From assembly GCA_943737045.1 (NCBI GenBank), contig CALSFV010000220.1, forward strand, positions 186,001-250,000: 64,000 bases of DNA, written 5' to 3'. The stretch comes from Parapristionchus giblindavisi. Lineage: Eukaryota > Nematoda > Chromadorea > Rhabditida > Diplogasteridae. Under the pieces are notes generated by a model. The model was not told the DNA's origin. It did not search any database and was given only the letters and a program-made list of their open reading frames with translations. Of the stretch, positions 1-14,587 are shown one piece after another. The position numbers were made by a program, and so were the translations under genes. Each line of letters opens with the position of its first letter. The first letter of the stretch is position 1.

Positions 1-3000
1 ATTTCGAAATCTCTGATCGAACACTGTGTAGATCAATGGATTAAGAGAGGAGTTGATGCTGAAATTGGAATCGATCAATCAGATGAACCGCGACACAATA
101 TTTGTCAAGAGCCTCTTCATTTCACACATGATTTATTTGGTCAATAGAACTGTGAGAGAACGTTCAAAGGTTTAAAGACCATGGAAAGATGACACTTACT
201 ATCCTAGCCATGTAGATATAGAGATGGCGATGGGATTGACACAACCGCCCTCGACGCCCATCAGAATACAGACTGAGTTCGTGAAGTGCATTATGAAGAA
301 CGGAAGCCAAAATGCAAGGAAGACTGCTAAAATGAAGATGAAATAATGAGAATATTTCCTTTGCCATCTATGGTACGTGTGCACCAAGTTGGGAATGTGT
401 TAAATGTATTGAATTTCCTTGTGCTTGCAGGGAGGCCATGTTAAACGAAATTTTTAAAAAGTGCTAGTCATTCTTTTTTGAGTCAATCCGGGAGAACACA
501 AAACACAAGCCACACTTGTCTTCCACATCTTCCACAATTTCGCCCCACTGTCTCTATCCCTGCCCTTTTCTCTCATTCTGCTTTCCCCGTTTCGTCTGAT
601 TAATCGCACCTCAAGTGAAGAAGAAAGGAGTCCCGAAAGTTCGACAGAGTCTTGTTTCTAAGATGAACTAGGATAAGCAGGAAAATGGACCAATAAAAAT
701 GACGTGCCGGATCCGAAAACGCATTTGTCTCTTGCAATTTTGGAGTCTGAGTGTGGGGGGATAAAAGGGAGAAGAAGAACTGGGGGTGATTAATGGTGGA
801 GAGGCGTTCTACGTGCTTGAATGCGTGCAGAATAAAGAAATGGAACACTTCCCAGATTATGTACATGAAAACAGTTAATGGTGACGGAAGAGCTACGGTA
901 TGTTATATAAAATTTTATAATTTCAATTTAATCAATTTGACTCTGAATTATTTAGTTCCTAGAATTCAAGGCAAAAATTGTCTCACCCAACACAACGGCC
1001 AATGTCACAGTGGCTTTATGTTCTCTTCTCATCTGTTTAGTGGCCTTCTTAACTAGTTGACGACTTGGCCGAGACTTCCATCCACTTGTCACTCTGAAAT
1101 CGAAGATTAATGTACTGTTTTCAAAAATCCCCTTTAAATTTATATTTTCCCCAGCTATGTGCATATTTTCAACCGCGATCATAAAAATCATAGAACAAAC
1201 ATTGATTCGGTGTTCTGCGCTGAAAGAAGGGTATGTTTATCTCTGGACAGAAAATAGCTCGTTATTCGCTGTCGGAGACAGACACAATGAAGTATTTTTA
1301 GGCGAAAATGGGTAGTGATAGATAATCGTTGAGAGATGACACCTCATGCTATGTATACGAAATTTTTTTTAAAAGATGGATGAAACGACAACAATATGAA
1401 TTTAACTTTTTTATTCCGTTTTTTTTATTGGAACAAAAATTTCAGGTACACACCTCTTCCAAAGTTCCTTTCTGTACATTTTGACCGAATCTCCTATGGA
1501 ACATTCCATTTCTTGTTGTTGTCGTTGGAATTCCCGTAGATGATCGTAATTAAGATTGCTGTTCATATTGTTGCAAAGAGCTTTGCCATCCGAATGGGAA
1601 GTAGCCACAGTTCGATGGACCTACAATGAATAAACAAATGTCGAAGAGTATTTGTTTTGTATAAATATATAGGCTTTATTAATATATTGTTAAACGTATT
1701 TATCTTATATGATTCACGATGGTGAATTGTCCTTCGCACTCTCAGACAAATCAGTTGATTCATGATAATCACGCCCTCAATGGTTTCGAGCGGAAATACA
1801 ATTTTGTAGGTGATTTTTATTGATTATATAGATATGTGTATGTGTAAAATGTACCTTTGGTACTTCGAGTCCAACACCCGGCTGTGAAAAGCAATGCTTG
1901 GCGGGTTCGCGTTTCGCAGGAGCCTTTGCTTCGTCCAAAGTGCAGTTCTGTAGACTCACTGTACCGTTTCTATGTGGCAAGCTACCATTGTGGCGAGTAG
2001 CCGATACTGAAAAGGAAAAGAAAAAAGTCACTGCGTTGTCATAATGAAATTGCTGTCATGTAAATCTTTCATATAAAACACTTCTACCCAACGAACACCA
2101 AAGAATAGATCTGTCTAAATATTTAATTGTATATAATTCCCATTTTAGCACAATTATCCACTTATATCCGAATAAGATGCTGGAAAAAAATTGTTCTTTT
2201 ATTTTGAAGACAATATTCTTCAAATGCTACTACTTTTATCCTGCAGTTTCCTTTTCTTTATCCAAGCCCCCAGCTCCAGATTGCTTTTCGTTTGCGTCCA
2301 TACATAGACTCAATCGAGTAGCTCATCTCTTCTTCTACCTATACTTAATCTGTCTCCATCTCTATCATTCTCTTCATTTATCTTCTCTATATCGCAGGAA
2401 TCTCTCAAATTGTCTTTTCCCCATCATTCCTGTGTACTTGGCAGATACACACAAAAGCAATCATTCAACTTCAATTCGTCTTTGAGGAGAGGATACAAGG
2501 GATGGATTGTAGTATCACATTAGTTGCTTGGGGACCTCCTTTCAAACTTTCCTCATTGCTTCCAACAATAATTATTTTCGCCATTTAGAGAAGATGCGAA
2601 ATCAGATTCTGGAGAAGACGAAAGACTTCACAAGAATTGATTTATGATTATTAGCTTACCCAAAACTCCTGAGCGAGCACATTAAAATACTTATTCTGTC
2701 TCAGATTCCGCATGGGAATGACATGAGTCTACGACAAAAAGGACTTCCTTGTCGTCAATTCGCACCCACTGAGAGGAAGAATGCAAGAAGGGGGGTATAC
2801 AGACAATCAATTAGATTGCACAAGGTTTCAGTCTCTCTGAGAAAAGGCCAAGTAATGGCCAAGAATAGCGTGGTCGGATATAGTGCGGATGAAAAGGACT
2901 CATTCTGTTTTCATGCCCTTCACGTTATATGGCCGCGAAAATAACGGGATATATTGTAGTGATGCATTACAGTAAGAATAAGGCGTTGTGCAAATTAATT

Positions 3001-6000
3001 AGTTGAGCACTGATAGTTTGAATGAGCACGATGAGAAGTCGACTATTATTTCTAATGGGTATTTATAGATATGATGATAATTAGCTTACGGGTTCTTCTT
3101 AGAGGAGTCGACCGTGCACTCTGCACAAGTGTCCTCTGTTCGTTGTCGACAGCAGAATTACCCTACAAAAATAACTTCGTCATTGATACTTGATTTATTA
3201 ACACTATTTTAGAGATCATGACCATTTCAAAAAAATATTTTTAAATGATAATGACGAATTTCATCATACACACAGAGAAATTCCGTAGCAATATCTACTT
3301 TCGGAATTGCTACCTGAGGAAATTTTAGGTGAATGCACATCGTTTTTACATGCATTTTGGAAATCGTACCTTTCGATGCCGCTTACTACTATGTCTTCGT
3401 TTGTGATTCGTTTCAGGAACAGTGAATGCTTCCGAGAGCTGATCATCATTATCATCTAGTATGGATGATCGACGACTGATACTATCGATGAATGGAAATA
3501 ACTCCTGAAGATGCTCGCCGAATGACCTGAAATTAGTCTTTCATCGATTTTTGTAATTCTTTACATATTGTGTGCATGTTACAAGTGTGTATTTTGTATG
3601 GAGATTTTACAAGCAATTAGTTTCGTCCATTTTTGTCAATACCTTTGTACGATATATTCTTTATTTAGAGAATGGATTATCCTATATTCTATTACAATTA
3701 TTTTGCGTTTGACTGGCCATGTGGATATTTCCATCTATACTGTGCGATAGTTACTGCTGATCTCTGTCAAATCCCCTATTTATCTTCTCGAATTTCCAAT
3801 CTTTGTTCGTGTCTGAACGTCTGATTCTGACATTTTAGTACATTATCGTTTGGTTTTCTTCTTCGAATTCTTCTCATAACAATCATGTCACTTGACAATC
3901 CCATGCGTAGAATTCACTCGCAGATTTCAATTCTCGCTATTTTTCATTTTCTCTTTTTTTCTGTGTGCCATCAAGATCGAACCCCGCACGCAAAGAATTC
4001 TCATTTCCTCCAGAGGAAGGTCCGTTCTTGGTCTCTCTCTACCTACTTCATTGTCTCTCTTTACTTCACTCTATTCTGAACCCAAACTTCGACCTAAACA
4101 ACAAAGATATGGATGCACACAGCATAGACAACACCAGTCATGACACAAAGAAACATTCCTTTGTCTTTTGCAAGTCATATGAGAAGGAGTGATGGTTAGC
4201 TAAGTTACTGCACTCTAATTTCCGAATTGGAGATATTTACAAAAGAGTGACAATTGGTGTTAGATCTTTTAACTGTCATGGTCCTTTTCTCCAATAGTTC
4301 CATGAAATTTCTATGATGATCATGTCATTAAAATAAAACACAACATACAAAGATAAGGATGATATCAAACCTATAGACATCCACACAATCATTTATTGTC
4401 GAAGATATATTATCCTCATATATATCCTTCTTAGTGTTCACTACGACCACATCCGCCATCGAGTCGACCGCTCTATGAGTTCCATTGGAATCTGAATGAA
4501 AAACAGTGAAGTGGATGGGGCCCGTGTTTCCTATATGCATTGTTAATTTTTAAAAAGAACTACTGTAATTTATATTTTGATTATATTACCTTTTTTCTGG
4601 AAAACTTCAGTGACCACAACAGGAGACGAAACAGGAGATGGGACAGGAGCACTCGTCAGGGGCGGTAACTGTACTGGTGGAGTCAGTCGGATACAACCAT
4701 TCGCAGAGGATGATGTGTGCTCTTCCGACGACTCAGACAACGTTGGAAATGATGATGTCTGAAGTAATATTTCTCAATTTAATTTATTGATTTTTTTTTA
4801 TTTTTAGGATTTTTATCCTATTCCAACTTTCAATTGGACACGAGATCACCCTAAGATATTGATGCAATATAATTTAGTAATTTTTGACTACTTCTTGTTC
4901 AGTCACCCAATTCACTGCATGAGAACTACTTGTACAGTATCTGAGATAAAGGTCAATGTCTGTTACGTCATCCACTTCTATGTATATCGTCTGCTTATGA
5001 ATAACAGGAAGGATGTTATTGGTCCCTTAAATCTTCCTTCTTATATAGCATCAGCTGAATAGTGTGTGCAGACCGGCTGGATTTCTCCCTCTCCCTCATG
5101 CATTCTTCCTCCTCTCCACCCTCTCATTTTCTTCGGCTTTCTCCAGCTTCTGGTCTCAGAAGCTGATACTAACGACATTATTAGACAGATAGTGTTGGAA
5201 TGTATGACATTGTCCGCCTTTTTTCTCTTTTATCCCGAGTCAACACCCACATATTCAGCAATCATAAGACGTTGAAAACTTTACGGGACTAGAACTTGAT
5301 TTAAACCAACACAAGACATCTGACTACACTGATAAGTAGATAAAAGAAAGATAAAAGAAACATCCCACAAGACATTTAAATGAATTGAAAAGAATACTAA
5401 CAATAGCTAATAGCTAACAATAAACAATGTAAGAATAGCTGTCGACATTGATCAAATGAAGAATTGTAAGAGAACTTTACCTGAAAACTGATTTCCAGCA
5501 AAATTTGATCAGCCTTGTTCTTGAAGTGTCGCCCCATTTGTGATGCGAACCGCGCTCCTCCCAACAGAGCCGAACTTATTCGTTCATTCTCCATTTTAGT
5601 TGCTTTCCGCTGAGACCTGGAAAAGTGATAAAGATCTAAGCTCCGCTAGCACTCTTTTTTTTGCTACTTTATTAACCTTAAAATGGCTGCATTATTATTG
5701 AGCCCAAACAAAATTCAGCCAATTTATTAGCCAATCGGAAGCATATTGAAAAAAAAAGCTGTCCCGGTGATAAATTTTCTGATTTACCGCTAATTTTTTT
5801 ATTACAGAATGAAAATAATAATATGTGTTGTTTCAAAAATAATTCATAATGTAACCTCGCTCGTTCGCGCTCTCGCAGTCGCTTGAATATGACTGCGTAT
5901 AGGATGATCATGGCTAAACAAGGAATGAAGAAAGAAAGTAACGATGATCCGATGTTGAAGTAGGGATTGGCGAACTCGCACGACTGCAATTGAAACTGTT

Positions 6001-9000
6001 TGTGTATTTTTACCAAATTTTATCATCCATATCATTTTTCCTAATGGTTTCTTCAATATTCATTGCCGATCAAGATGATTAGGATATGTACAGGAAAGAG
6101 TCGGGTCAGAGAAATTGGTAGAGAAAGAATATGAGGAAAGAAAGGAAGATGGATAGTAAGAAGGAGATGTGAGAAGAAGATCGAGAGTGCAAAAACAGAA
6201 GGAACCATAGATTACGCGAAAACACGAAGAACAAATATGGTCAAGAAGATAATAGTTGAACGTTCATTGCACTCAAAGAAGATCAAACCATTCGAAGGTT
6301 CGGTTTTGGATACGGAACCGAGAAACGGTTACCGAACATCGTAACCGATGACCCTTCCTTTAGGTGCCCTACGTACCGTTTCATTCTCTGGCGGATTCAC
6401 GCCGAATAATATTGGCAGCCCAACAGCTATCGACAGTCCCCATACGGTCGATATTGACACCATGGCCCTGCAATGAAGTCAACCTATTTGATCTATTATT
6501 GATAAGGAAAGATTTGTGGGGAAGTGCGAAACATGGTAGCGACCTATTGATATAGAGATATAGAGATAGATAGTAACATAAAAGAGATTGATAAAGTGGC
6601 AAAGTACGGTGGACACACACACAGGAAAAGTGAGTGAGAATAGAGTGAGAGTAATAAGTACCTGCTGCCTCGTGTACCATGTTGAGCGTACATTATAGGA
6701 TGAGAGATGGCCATGAACCTAAAAGCGTATTGGTTATAAGATAAATTAACAAGGTATAATAGGTTGATGTCCCGTTTGCTTATCGATATTTGTAAAACAT
6801 TTTTTTCACGAATGCATGAGTCTGTATGGCTGTGTCAATAAATTACCCATTTTCGCTATCGGTGATCCATTTATATATATTTTAATCCTATTCATTGATT
6901 AACGTTTTTAGTATCATACGAATAATAATTATTATTATTATCACGAAGAATCCATAAATATCCATTGAATGCCTCGTGTCTACCAAACCAAAAGAGTCCT
7001 AGACCGCCCTCATCAATCATGATCAATCCCTTGAATGATTGGTAATCTATCACTATTTCACTGATCCTTTACTAATCCCTGCTATGTGTATTCACTTTTT
7101 TCTTAGTCTCCATAGCTTTTGGAGCAGAAATGGGAGGAAAACTGCAGACGAAACGAGAAAGACATGCATGTTCCCGTCGTTGTTCCATAATACACAAAGA
7201 AGATGAATGACCGGGCTTGTAATGGATGATAATTCAGACATATCCTCTCAATCTCCTCTTTCTTCCACCCCTGCCCGACCTCTGTTCTCCTCTTCCCTTC
7301 CTCTCATCTTCCCCTCCAGCATTTCCTCTTCGTCATTCTATTCAACCTTCGCGTGTTCTTACTGCGGAAGAGAAATCGAAAGAGGACCTCGAGGACCATA
7401 ATCATGTCTTTCGTAAATGCAAATATAATACATAGAGGAAGAAGACAGATTGAGGTGATTCGAAACAACCATTGTAGCTTGAAGGGAACGCAACATGTTT
7501 CAATGGTTCAAAAAGAATCCAGAAATAGTCTTGAAATTGACCGACCGTCGGCACAAGTTAACACGTGATAATTGCAGCACTTATTAATGACTAGTCTTTG
7601 GGCCATTATTGTTCGAACTGCAGTCTATTAATGCTACACATCATAACAACCATATATCATTGCATTCATGTTCACACTTATCTTCAGCCGCGATCGGACT
7701 ATTACTATGCGAGATTTATGCGCTGTTATTAACATATATAGTGCACGGAAATGATGGAGTGACTACCGTAACCAAGGGGAAAGTGCGGGTCTCCTTCCAG
7801 AGTACCGTCCCCAAAGGAAGTCTGTCTGTAGGGAAGACCCAAAACATGAATTAGACTATGCATTCCCCTCAAAAGATCACACATGAAGCGTGACCACATA
7901 CATACATGTAAGTACACACTGAGCGTAGTAAAAAATGAGTTATCACATATTTCGGTAGTGAGATAAATTAAATTAAACTAAAAATTCTCTACCGATCCAG
8001 AGATATGGCCAATAGATTGAGAATGGATGCGGTACTGCACATCACATCGGATGCCAGGTAGACATTGCACAGAATTCGACCGAGACCCCATTCGAAGTCA
8101 TTCATCTGAACAGAAATAACAACATTAACAGGAATATCAGTGCAATGATATCTTAATTTCATTCTTATTTCAGTTCTATGCATTCTGCAAAGCATTGTCA
8201 ATCGAATAGCTATTGAATCTGGTAATTTCTCAATTCTCCCCTAATGTTTCTTTTCGACATCTTAGACAGACCAATGATTGGTCCCTTTGGCATTCGCAAC
8301 ACAACAACTTCTTTGTCGCTTTGGAGCGATATGAGAGGTCATCATTAACTGCTCGTCTATGGCCTTTTAGTTTTGTCTTCATTTCCCCCCTAAATTCGCC
8401 CGCTTTTCGCTCCGTTCTCTGGGGGATTTCAGTATGTACAACGAGCGCAAGGACAGAAAGATAGCGGAGGTTCAAGAAGAGAGCTTGAGTCAACCTTTTC
8501 CCTCTCCCTCTCGCCCCTCTATTCTGCTTTCTTTGAAAAGTGTTCCGGACTGATTAATGATGGTGGGGCCCGCAAAAGTGAGCCAAGTGTTGCAAGAGTA
8601 TCTGAAGTTGAAATATGCGAAAACTCCCTTTTCAGTGAACCAAGTCAGAATGTCGCACATCAAGAAATATATAAAAATAACGCAAGACTGGGATGTCCTT
8701 GATTTTCAGACATTCCGTATTCCTCATCTTTGGCTCTCATACGGTATATACGATATTTCTCACTGAAATAACTAATTTCCGTTCGTACTTATCTGACCAT
8801 ATTCATCTCCTCTTCATTTATATCTATTACAGATCTATCGAACAATGAATAGCATAAGCAATTCAGTGCTTTATGCAACGTCCTTTTCACATGGTTCGAC
8901 CCACGCACAAAAACGCCCTTTGTTCCGCGGAAATTGTTGCCATTTTACATTTTCAAATTGCAAGAGTCGGCTAAATAGAACAGAACACTAACTAAATTCA

Positions 9001-11773
9001 CTTTTTGAAGCCACAAGTAGTGCCTCCCTCTCATTTCAATTTCTTGTCTGTGTCTTGAGTATTTTGTCCATTGTCCATAGCTTGAGAGGGCAACATTTTA
9101 AGGAGGAGAAAGACAAAAGGAAGAGTAAACCCAGAAGTATCATGAAGTTAGATGAAGTACTTTATCATTGTGAATGGGATGAAGAGGTCGGAAGTGGAAG
9201 TGGACAGGGATGGAGAGAGCAGACATTGAGAGATCAAAGGAGGAAGGGTAAGACGAAAAAAGGAGATGTGATCAGAAAACACATTGTCTGGAGATATTTT
9301 ACAATGGCGTTTTAAAGGAAAAAATCCAAAAAATTTCGAAAGATCCGAATGCTTAGACATAACCGTGCAAGGAATCCATCGAATAATTTAATGTCTGAAC
9401 CACCCCGAGCAATCTGTCAATCTAATCTTATCCAGAGAATCTTATGCTAAGTAGACGATATTTTAAATTTTAATGCCATAAAATGAAATAAGGTCAATCA
9501 TCTACCTGGAAGTAGATTCCGAAGGACATGACGAAGAGTGCGACCTGGAAACATGTGAGTGTCGTGTGTTCGTTATCATTTTGACTTAGACTCCAATTCC
9601 ATTTCCTGATGGACTAATGGAATTTATCCCTTAGTAGAGAGGGAGGATAGGGAAGGAGGAAGAAGAAGATAGAGAAGATGAGGCAGATCTCTACTAGATT
9701 CATTCTCAATTTCGATCCACCTTCAACTCTTAGACAAGCAGACGGAAACTAATGTTTCTGTCTGCTTGTCTAGGAGCAAGTAATTCACCCCCTTACTCAA
9801 CCACTGCATCATCAGTTCATCAAAACCACTTTAAAAAGAATGAATCGTTGTTTGCAGGGATAGGGTAGGGTGACTGCCACTAGTGACAGATTTGTGTTGG
9901 AAATTATAACATTCATTTTATTTTACAATGAGCGGACATGCATTCATCTTCTTACAAGGACACTCGTGGGGGCCCTTCGCGTTTTACTATGGCTATAGCC
10001 TGGAAGAAGTAGTGGGATGGAAACAATGGGAGGAGAGGACAGTGAGTGAGTGGAGAGAGGAGAAAGAGACATAGAGAAAGAGAGGATGAAGATGCGCACA
10101 ATAGGTAATCACTATTCCCTCTGAAGCCGCAACGATCACGCAACCAACCCGGAATAGACGACAAATAAAGCCCAGAAAAGGAATATTATTCATTTTCCTG
10201 CCTCTACTGCGCTCTATGTAGCAGATTCATTACGGTAGTTTTTTAGCTATTTTTGATATTTTTTGATGAACAGAGGGAACAAAATCTAAATAGAAATTCC
10301 GCGCCTCAGTTTTATGTACTTTTATTTCGTTGTTGAGCATCGTCGATTGGGCTGTTAAAGTGTGTGTGCGTGTGCGAGGATTCGAGAAATATTCTCCGGG
10401 CGCAGATTTACGGGCTTTCGGACCGACGAGAAATTGCGCCCATGACTCACGATGATATAGAGATGAATATTGTCTTAGAGGAGAGAGAGAGTACGAGAGA
10501 TGGAGAGAGGCTGAGAAGAAGAGGCTGTAGGGAGATACAAAGATTAAGGAATACAGAGACAATGCCCAATGTGGAAGACAAACAAAAGACTAAGACGTAC
10601 ACACACAAGAACGAATGAAGAGAATGTCGAACGTTTCCTATTTAGTATGAATGAAATCTCCTTACCAGTAAATCGGACACGGCCAACGATACAATTAGAA
10701 GATTGGTGACTGTTTGCAGAGATCTGCAAATGGGCCTTTATAACGGAAATACGGTAAATATGAAAATTTTTTGTTAATGGCCATCATGTTTTAATTCATA
10801 CAATGTCCATGGTAATTTCACACTCTCTCACCACTGTCTCCATTATCTTACTAGAGTATTGCCAGCGCGAACAGTTGAAAATGACCATGTTTAAGGCAAT
10901 CATCAAATAATCACGTCGGATTTTCTAAAGACTTGAATACGATTCTATGTTTTGCCTAGGATAGAGTTTAAAAAAGATTCTGATCGTACTCTAAACAGAG
11001 AACCCATCTGTACATCCCCCAATTCCTCCCTCGGTCATTCATCTCCTCTAGTACTCTTCGCGTATTTTTCGTATTCCGCACCAAAATGAGTAGATTATTA
11101 TTATTGCTTTTCGCGTTGACGAAGAGAGACGAGACCCCATACTAAATCTCTTCCTCCCTTACTAAATCTCTCTAGTAAAGGATCGAAATGAAGGGATACT
11201 ACGTTCCTGTCTACGTCTATGTCTCACGATGACCAATAATGGCGAGGTCTTTTAATATCACGCATATTTCTCGAATACTTCCAGATGATCTGTCTGAGAT
11301 CTCACAGTCTGCTCTCTTCAATCACACTCTCACTATCACCTTTCCTCTCCCTATCCTCTCAAATTCATTCCCTCGTACGTGCAAGTCGAAGTCATGAATC
11401 AAAAGGGATCAACTTCGCTTCCTTTCCTGTCTTAACCCATCTTCCTCTTTTCTGCACTGCAACGACAAAATATATATCACAGTGTTCTTCAGAGATGAAT
11501 GAGTTCGTGATCACAAGTTAAAACGAGACATCCATTCCAGAGAAAGCGTTCCTTCTCTCTTCGGGGATAGCCTTATTTCACAGATCACTATGTGTAGGAG
11601 CAACAGACATTTAACAAATTAACAGTAATCGCGACGATTTCATGGAAAGATAAAATGAAGTCAAACCGTTCTCTGTAGACCGCGATCATGACCAGGGTGT
11701 TGCCAAATATTGCAGAGAGGGGCACCAAAGGAAGGAGAAGGGAGGCAGCCAATTGAGGCCAAGTACCCGTCAT
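1..11773 (-). CDS. D2-like dopamine receptor (class A GPCR), partial at 3' end
   Basis: This is a G-protein-coupled receptor of the D2-like dopamine type (DOP-2/DOP-3 in C. elegans), expected to couple to Gi/o at the neuronal plasma membrane. Seventeen exons join in phase to 620 codons: 11667-11773, 10666-10723, 9506-9544, 7993-8105, 6662-6718, 6377-6467, 5856-5983, 5481-5616, 4590-4758, 4371-4491, 3370-3526, 3090-3162, 1855-2006, 1454-1620, 987-1093, 200-326 and 1-58. Visible hallmarks are TM1 GNTLVMIAVYRE, TM2 NLLIVSLAVSDLL, the amine-binding Asp in TM3 (ASDVMCSTASILNL), TM5 serines (NIGSSLLSFFIP), TM6 FLAFWLPFF and TM7 TWLGYINSSLNPLIYT. The DRY motif reads DRF. The third intracellular loop is about 350 residues, Ser-rich and spread over nine exons. 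The C-terminal tail lies beyond the left edge. The ATG at 11773 follows a possible acceptor (cag|TTATG), so an upstream exon with the usual glycosylated N-terminus is likely. Which DOP paralogue this is cannot be settled here. Confidence 0.93.
9731..9772. repeat. compact 42-nt stem-loop in a dopamine-receptor intron
   Basis: Two 19-nt arms (9731-9749 and 9754-9772) are complementary at all but one position and are separated by a 4-nt loop (taat). It lies in the intron between exons 9506-9544 and 10666-10723, about 190 nt downstream of the 10666 exon side's next acceptor region. It could be a small palindromic mobile remnant or an RNA structure; the sequence alone does not decide. Confidence 0.75.
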
Positions 11774-14587
11774 AACTGATTGTGAGATAAGTTAAATATT
11801 ATTATGATTAATGATTTGAGTTCAAAAAGACTGCTGAAACGAACGCAAGTACCGGAAAATGAACAATAATGATTGATTGTAATTGATGTAGATACATAAC
11901 ATGAAGATCGTGAAAAATGAGAGATCATGATGAACAGACTAGGCGATAAAACACAAAAGAGATTAACAATGAGAACTGTTATGATGATAAAGGGGGCGAA
12001 GGAAATAACAAGTCATTAGTATATCAAAGCCATATCTAATAGATAATGATAATGAATGTGTTCATTGTGGATGATAGGAGAACAGCGCCATGAATACACT
12101 ACTACTACACCTCCAAAGGGAGAGGCCCAAATAAGACTCCGCCTACTATTTCGAAGATATCCCTTTTCCCTCTCTATCTACTACTCACTTTCAGAAGGCG
12201 GAGCTGCTCCTCACGGGGGGAAAGGTTTTGGGCTGAGGAGAGGGAGGGAAGACTCGAGTCTGCTCTCTAGTGATACAAAACAATTGCAGTGATTTGACAG
12301 GAATTATGCAGATATTTCTCCAATGAACAATGTTTGGTATGATATCTTCGGTAGGGGAGATGAGATCACTCTAACAGTTATTAGTGAAATACAGCAAGGT
12401 TATTATTTATCTTGATTTCGGCGAGACATTTTCAAAATAATTATCTGTAATTGTAAATGTGAAAAGTTTTCTTAAAATTGTACTTTTAAAATTGTACTTA
12501 GGATAAACAAAAACTGCTTAGTTTTTTTCTGATCTCCATCAATTCAGCACTATTATCACTTCTAGGTATCAATTTATCACTTCTACGATTCATGTCTATC
12601 TCCTATACTGAACAGAGAGCACAAAGAAAGCTTGCAATTCCTTCCTCCCACCCTCTTCTTTACCCCAACGAGGATGTAATAATTTAATTGAATTGGAGAC
12701 GAGGAACCAAAATTCTTTTTCGTGCATCCGATTTCTTGTGTGAGAGGGCGTGACCAGCGAAAACAGGATCAGGCTTAGAAACGTGTACGTCTGGTAATTT
12801 ATTGCACCCGGACAAGTAGCACCCCAATGCATTGTGTAGTGCATGGGCGACAAAGAGGTCTAGTAGATTAGAGTGATAGCGAAACCCTGGGGTGAGGGAG
12901 GGAGAGGAAGAGAGCGAGAGGGAGGGGAGAGGGAGAGACGCAAAGTGATGGAGAGATAAAGATAGAAGAGGGAGTGGAGGAAAGAGAACTAGAGATGGAG
13001 ACAGAGAGAGAAGGATATGGAGAGATATCAAGAAACAGAGAAAGAAAGAAAGAAAAATAAAGAGAGAGAACGGGTACCCATTGAAGGGAATGGTGTGCGC
13101 AAATGCATGTATATACCATTATCAACCTCGGCTTTCCATCACGTTTTTATGTACTTCTGCATGCATCCGCGAACTAATGAAAGCACTACTAAAAGGAGAT
13201 AATGGGGCTCTATGATATGCATTATAGCACGAGGTAACAAATGAGAACTGCGAAAAAAAGATTAAGTATATTTTATTTATAACCAGAACATGTATCAGCA
13301 CAAGAAAATCGATAATCAAAGAATCGATCATCGCAAGTTTACGAAGAAATTACGAGTGGTCTTCCCTCGGAGTGATAAGAAATGGTGATAAAACAGAAGT
13401 TACAAATAAAAGTATCGTCTTTCTCCTGAATGATCCGGAACTCTGTTAAAAGTAGAGAATTCATGTGAGGAACATGAAGCATCGGCTGATCAAATAGAAT
13501 AGGAACGCATCCGATGATATGTTTATATGATGCAACCTTTATTCTTCATTCCACGAGAAGTACATATCATTATGGCAATATAAATATCCATCAGTGTCAT
13601 CTTTACTATATACTGAATAATATGATAAATGTTGATATGTTATCATGGGCTATATACGATTTTGGATCTCATTGGGATGACGACAGATTCGAAAATTATT
13701 GAATTAGCAGTGTCGACGTACTTTTTGTGCCTTTAGCCCTACAAAAGTGATTAGAACTGAATTCGCGTGTGAGAATAAAAAAAAATTGACCTCAGTCTCG
13801 TTCTTTCAAGACACAGAATTTAATTCCTTTATCGTCGAGAATCAGCGCAAGACAAAGACGAAGAAGAAAATGGTCAATTAGAATCAGCCATAGACAGAGG
13901 AAGAAAAAAGCGATGATAGAAGAGGGAAGTGCTGTGAGAGAGAGGGGCAAAGGTCGGAGATGAAGTAGAGGATAGGAAGGGCCGGAGGAAGAGGTGGATC
14001 TGTGTGAGAGATAGAGAGAAGTGCAGAGAGTTGTAGTAGGATATATGTCAAGAAGACTGCAAAAATAGGAAAGATAAGAATTCGACGAATACAATCGACA
14101 GAATAAATAGATTTTTTTTGCATCAGACTTGATTCAGTCTCTCTCTCAAGCCATTTCTTAGTCTTCCTCTTTCTCTCGGTGTGGGGGCTTACAATCTTGA
14201 TTGAACATAATTTCGATTTGGAATGAGGAACAGAAGAAATACGAGATCATGACGTTGTTGCGCATATACGAAAGATTTGGCTGTATAACTAATGAAAATA
14301 GGCGTGTCCATGACACAATGATGTACAATCTGTGATCGGTACTATGTAACAGTAATAGAAAATTTAAAATATTCAAAGATGAATAGAACTGATTTTTCGT
14401 TAACGTGGTTAAGAACGGGTTACATAAATCATTGATAATGCATTATGATTAAGTGTGAGATCTATATTTCTGAGACTGTTTTAGAAATTAATTAAAAATT
14501 GAAAGTAATGTACACTCGGACAAAAATATTATTATGGAACCAATATTGGCTAACAAAGACGGGATCAGGGGAATGTGGGAGTAGTCT
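11774..14587. other. intergenic region between the dopamine receptor 5' end and the SPRR receptor 3' end
   Basis: No gene is recognised in this 2.8-kb stretch. It should hold the dopamine-receptor promoter and perhaps one missing 5' exon; no in-phase exon could be chosen with confidence. It also contains purine-rich low-complexity tracts (about 12890-13075 and 13870-14035) whose pyrimidine complement produces long Ser/Leu/Pro shadow ORFs. Confidence 0.5.

Noticed and set aside
2667..2690. Possible extra micro-exon of the dopamine receptor before a gtaagc donor
   Set aside because: Exons 3090-3162 and 1855-2006 already join in phase without it.
12596..12853. Candidate N-terminal exon of the dopamine receptor (frame with MHWGATCPGAINYQT)
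   Set aside because: Its donor leaves phase 2, incompatible with the acceptor before the ATG at 11773.
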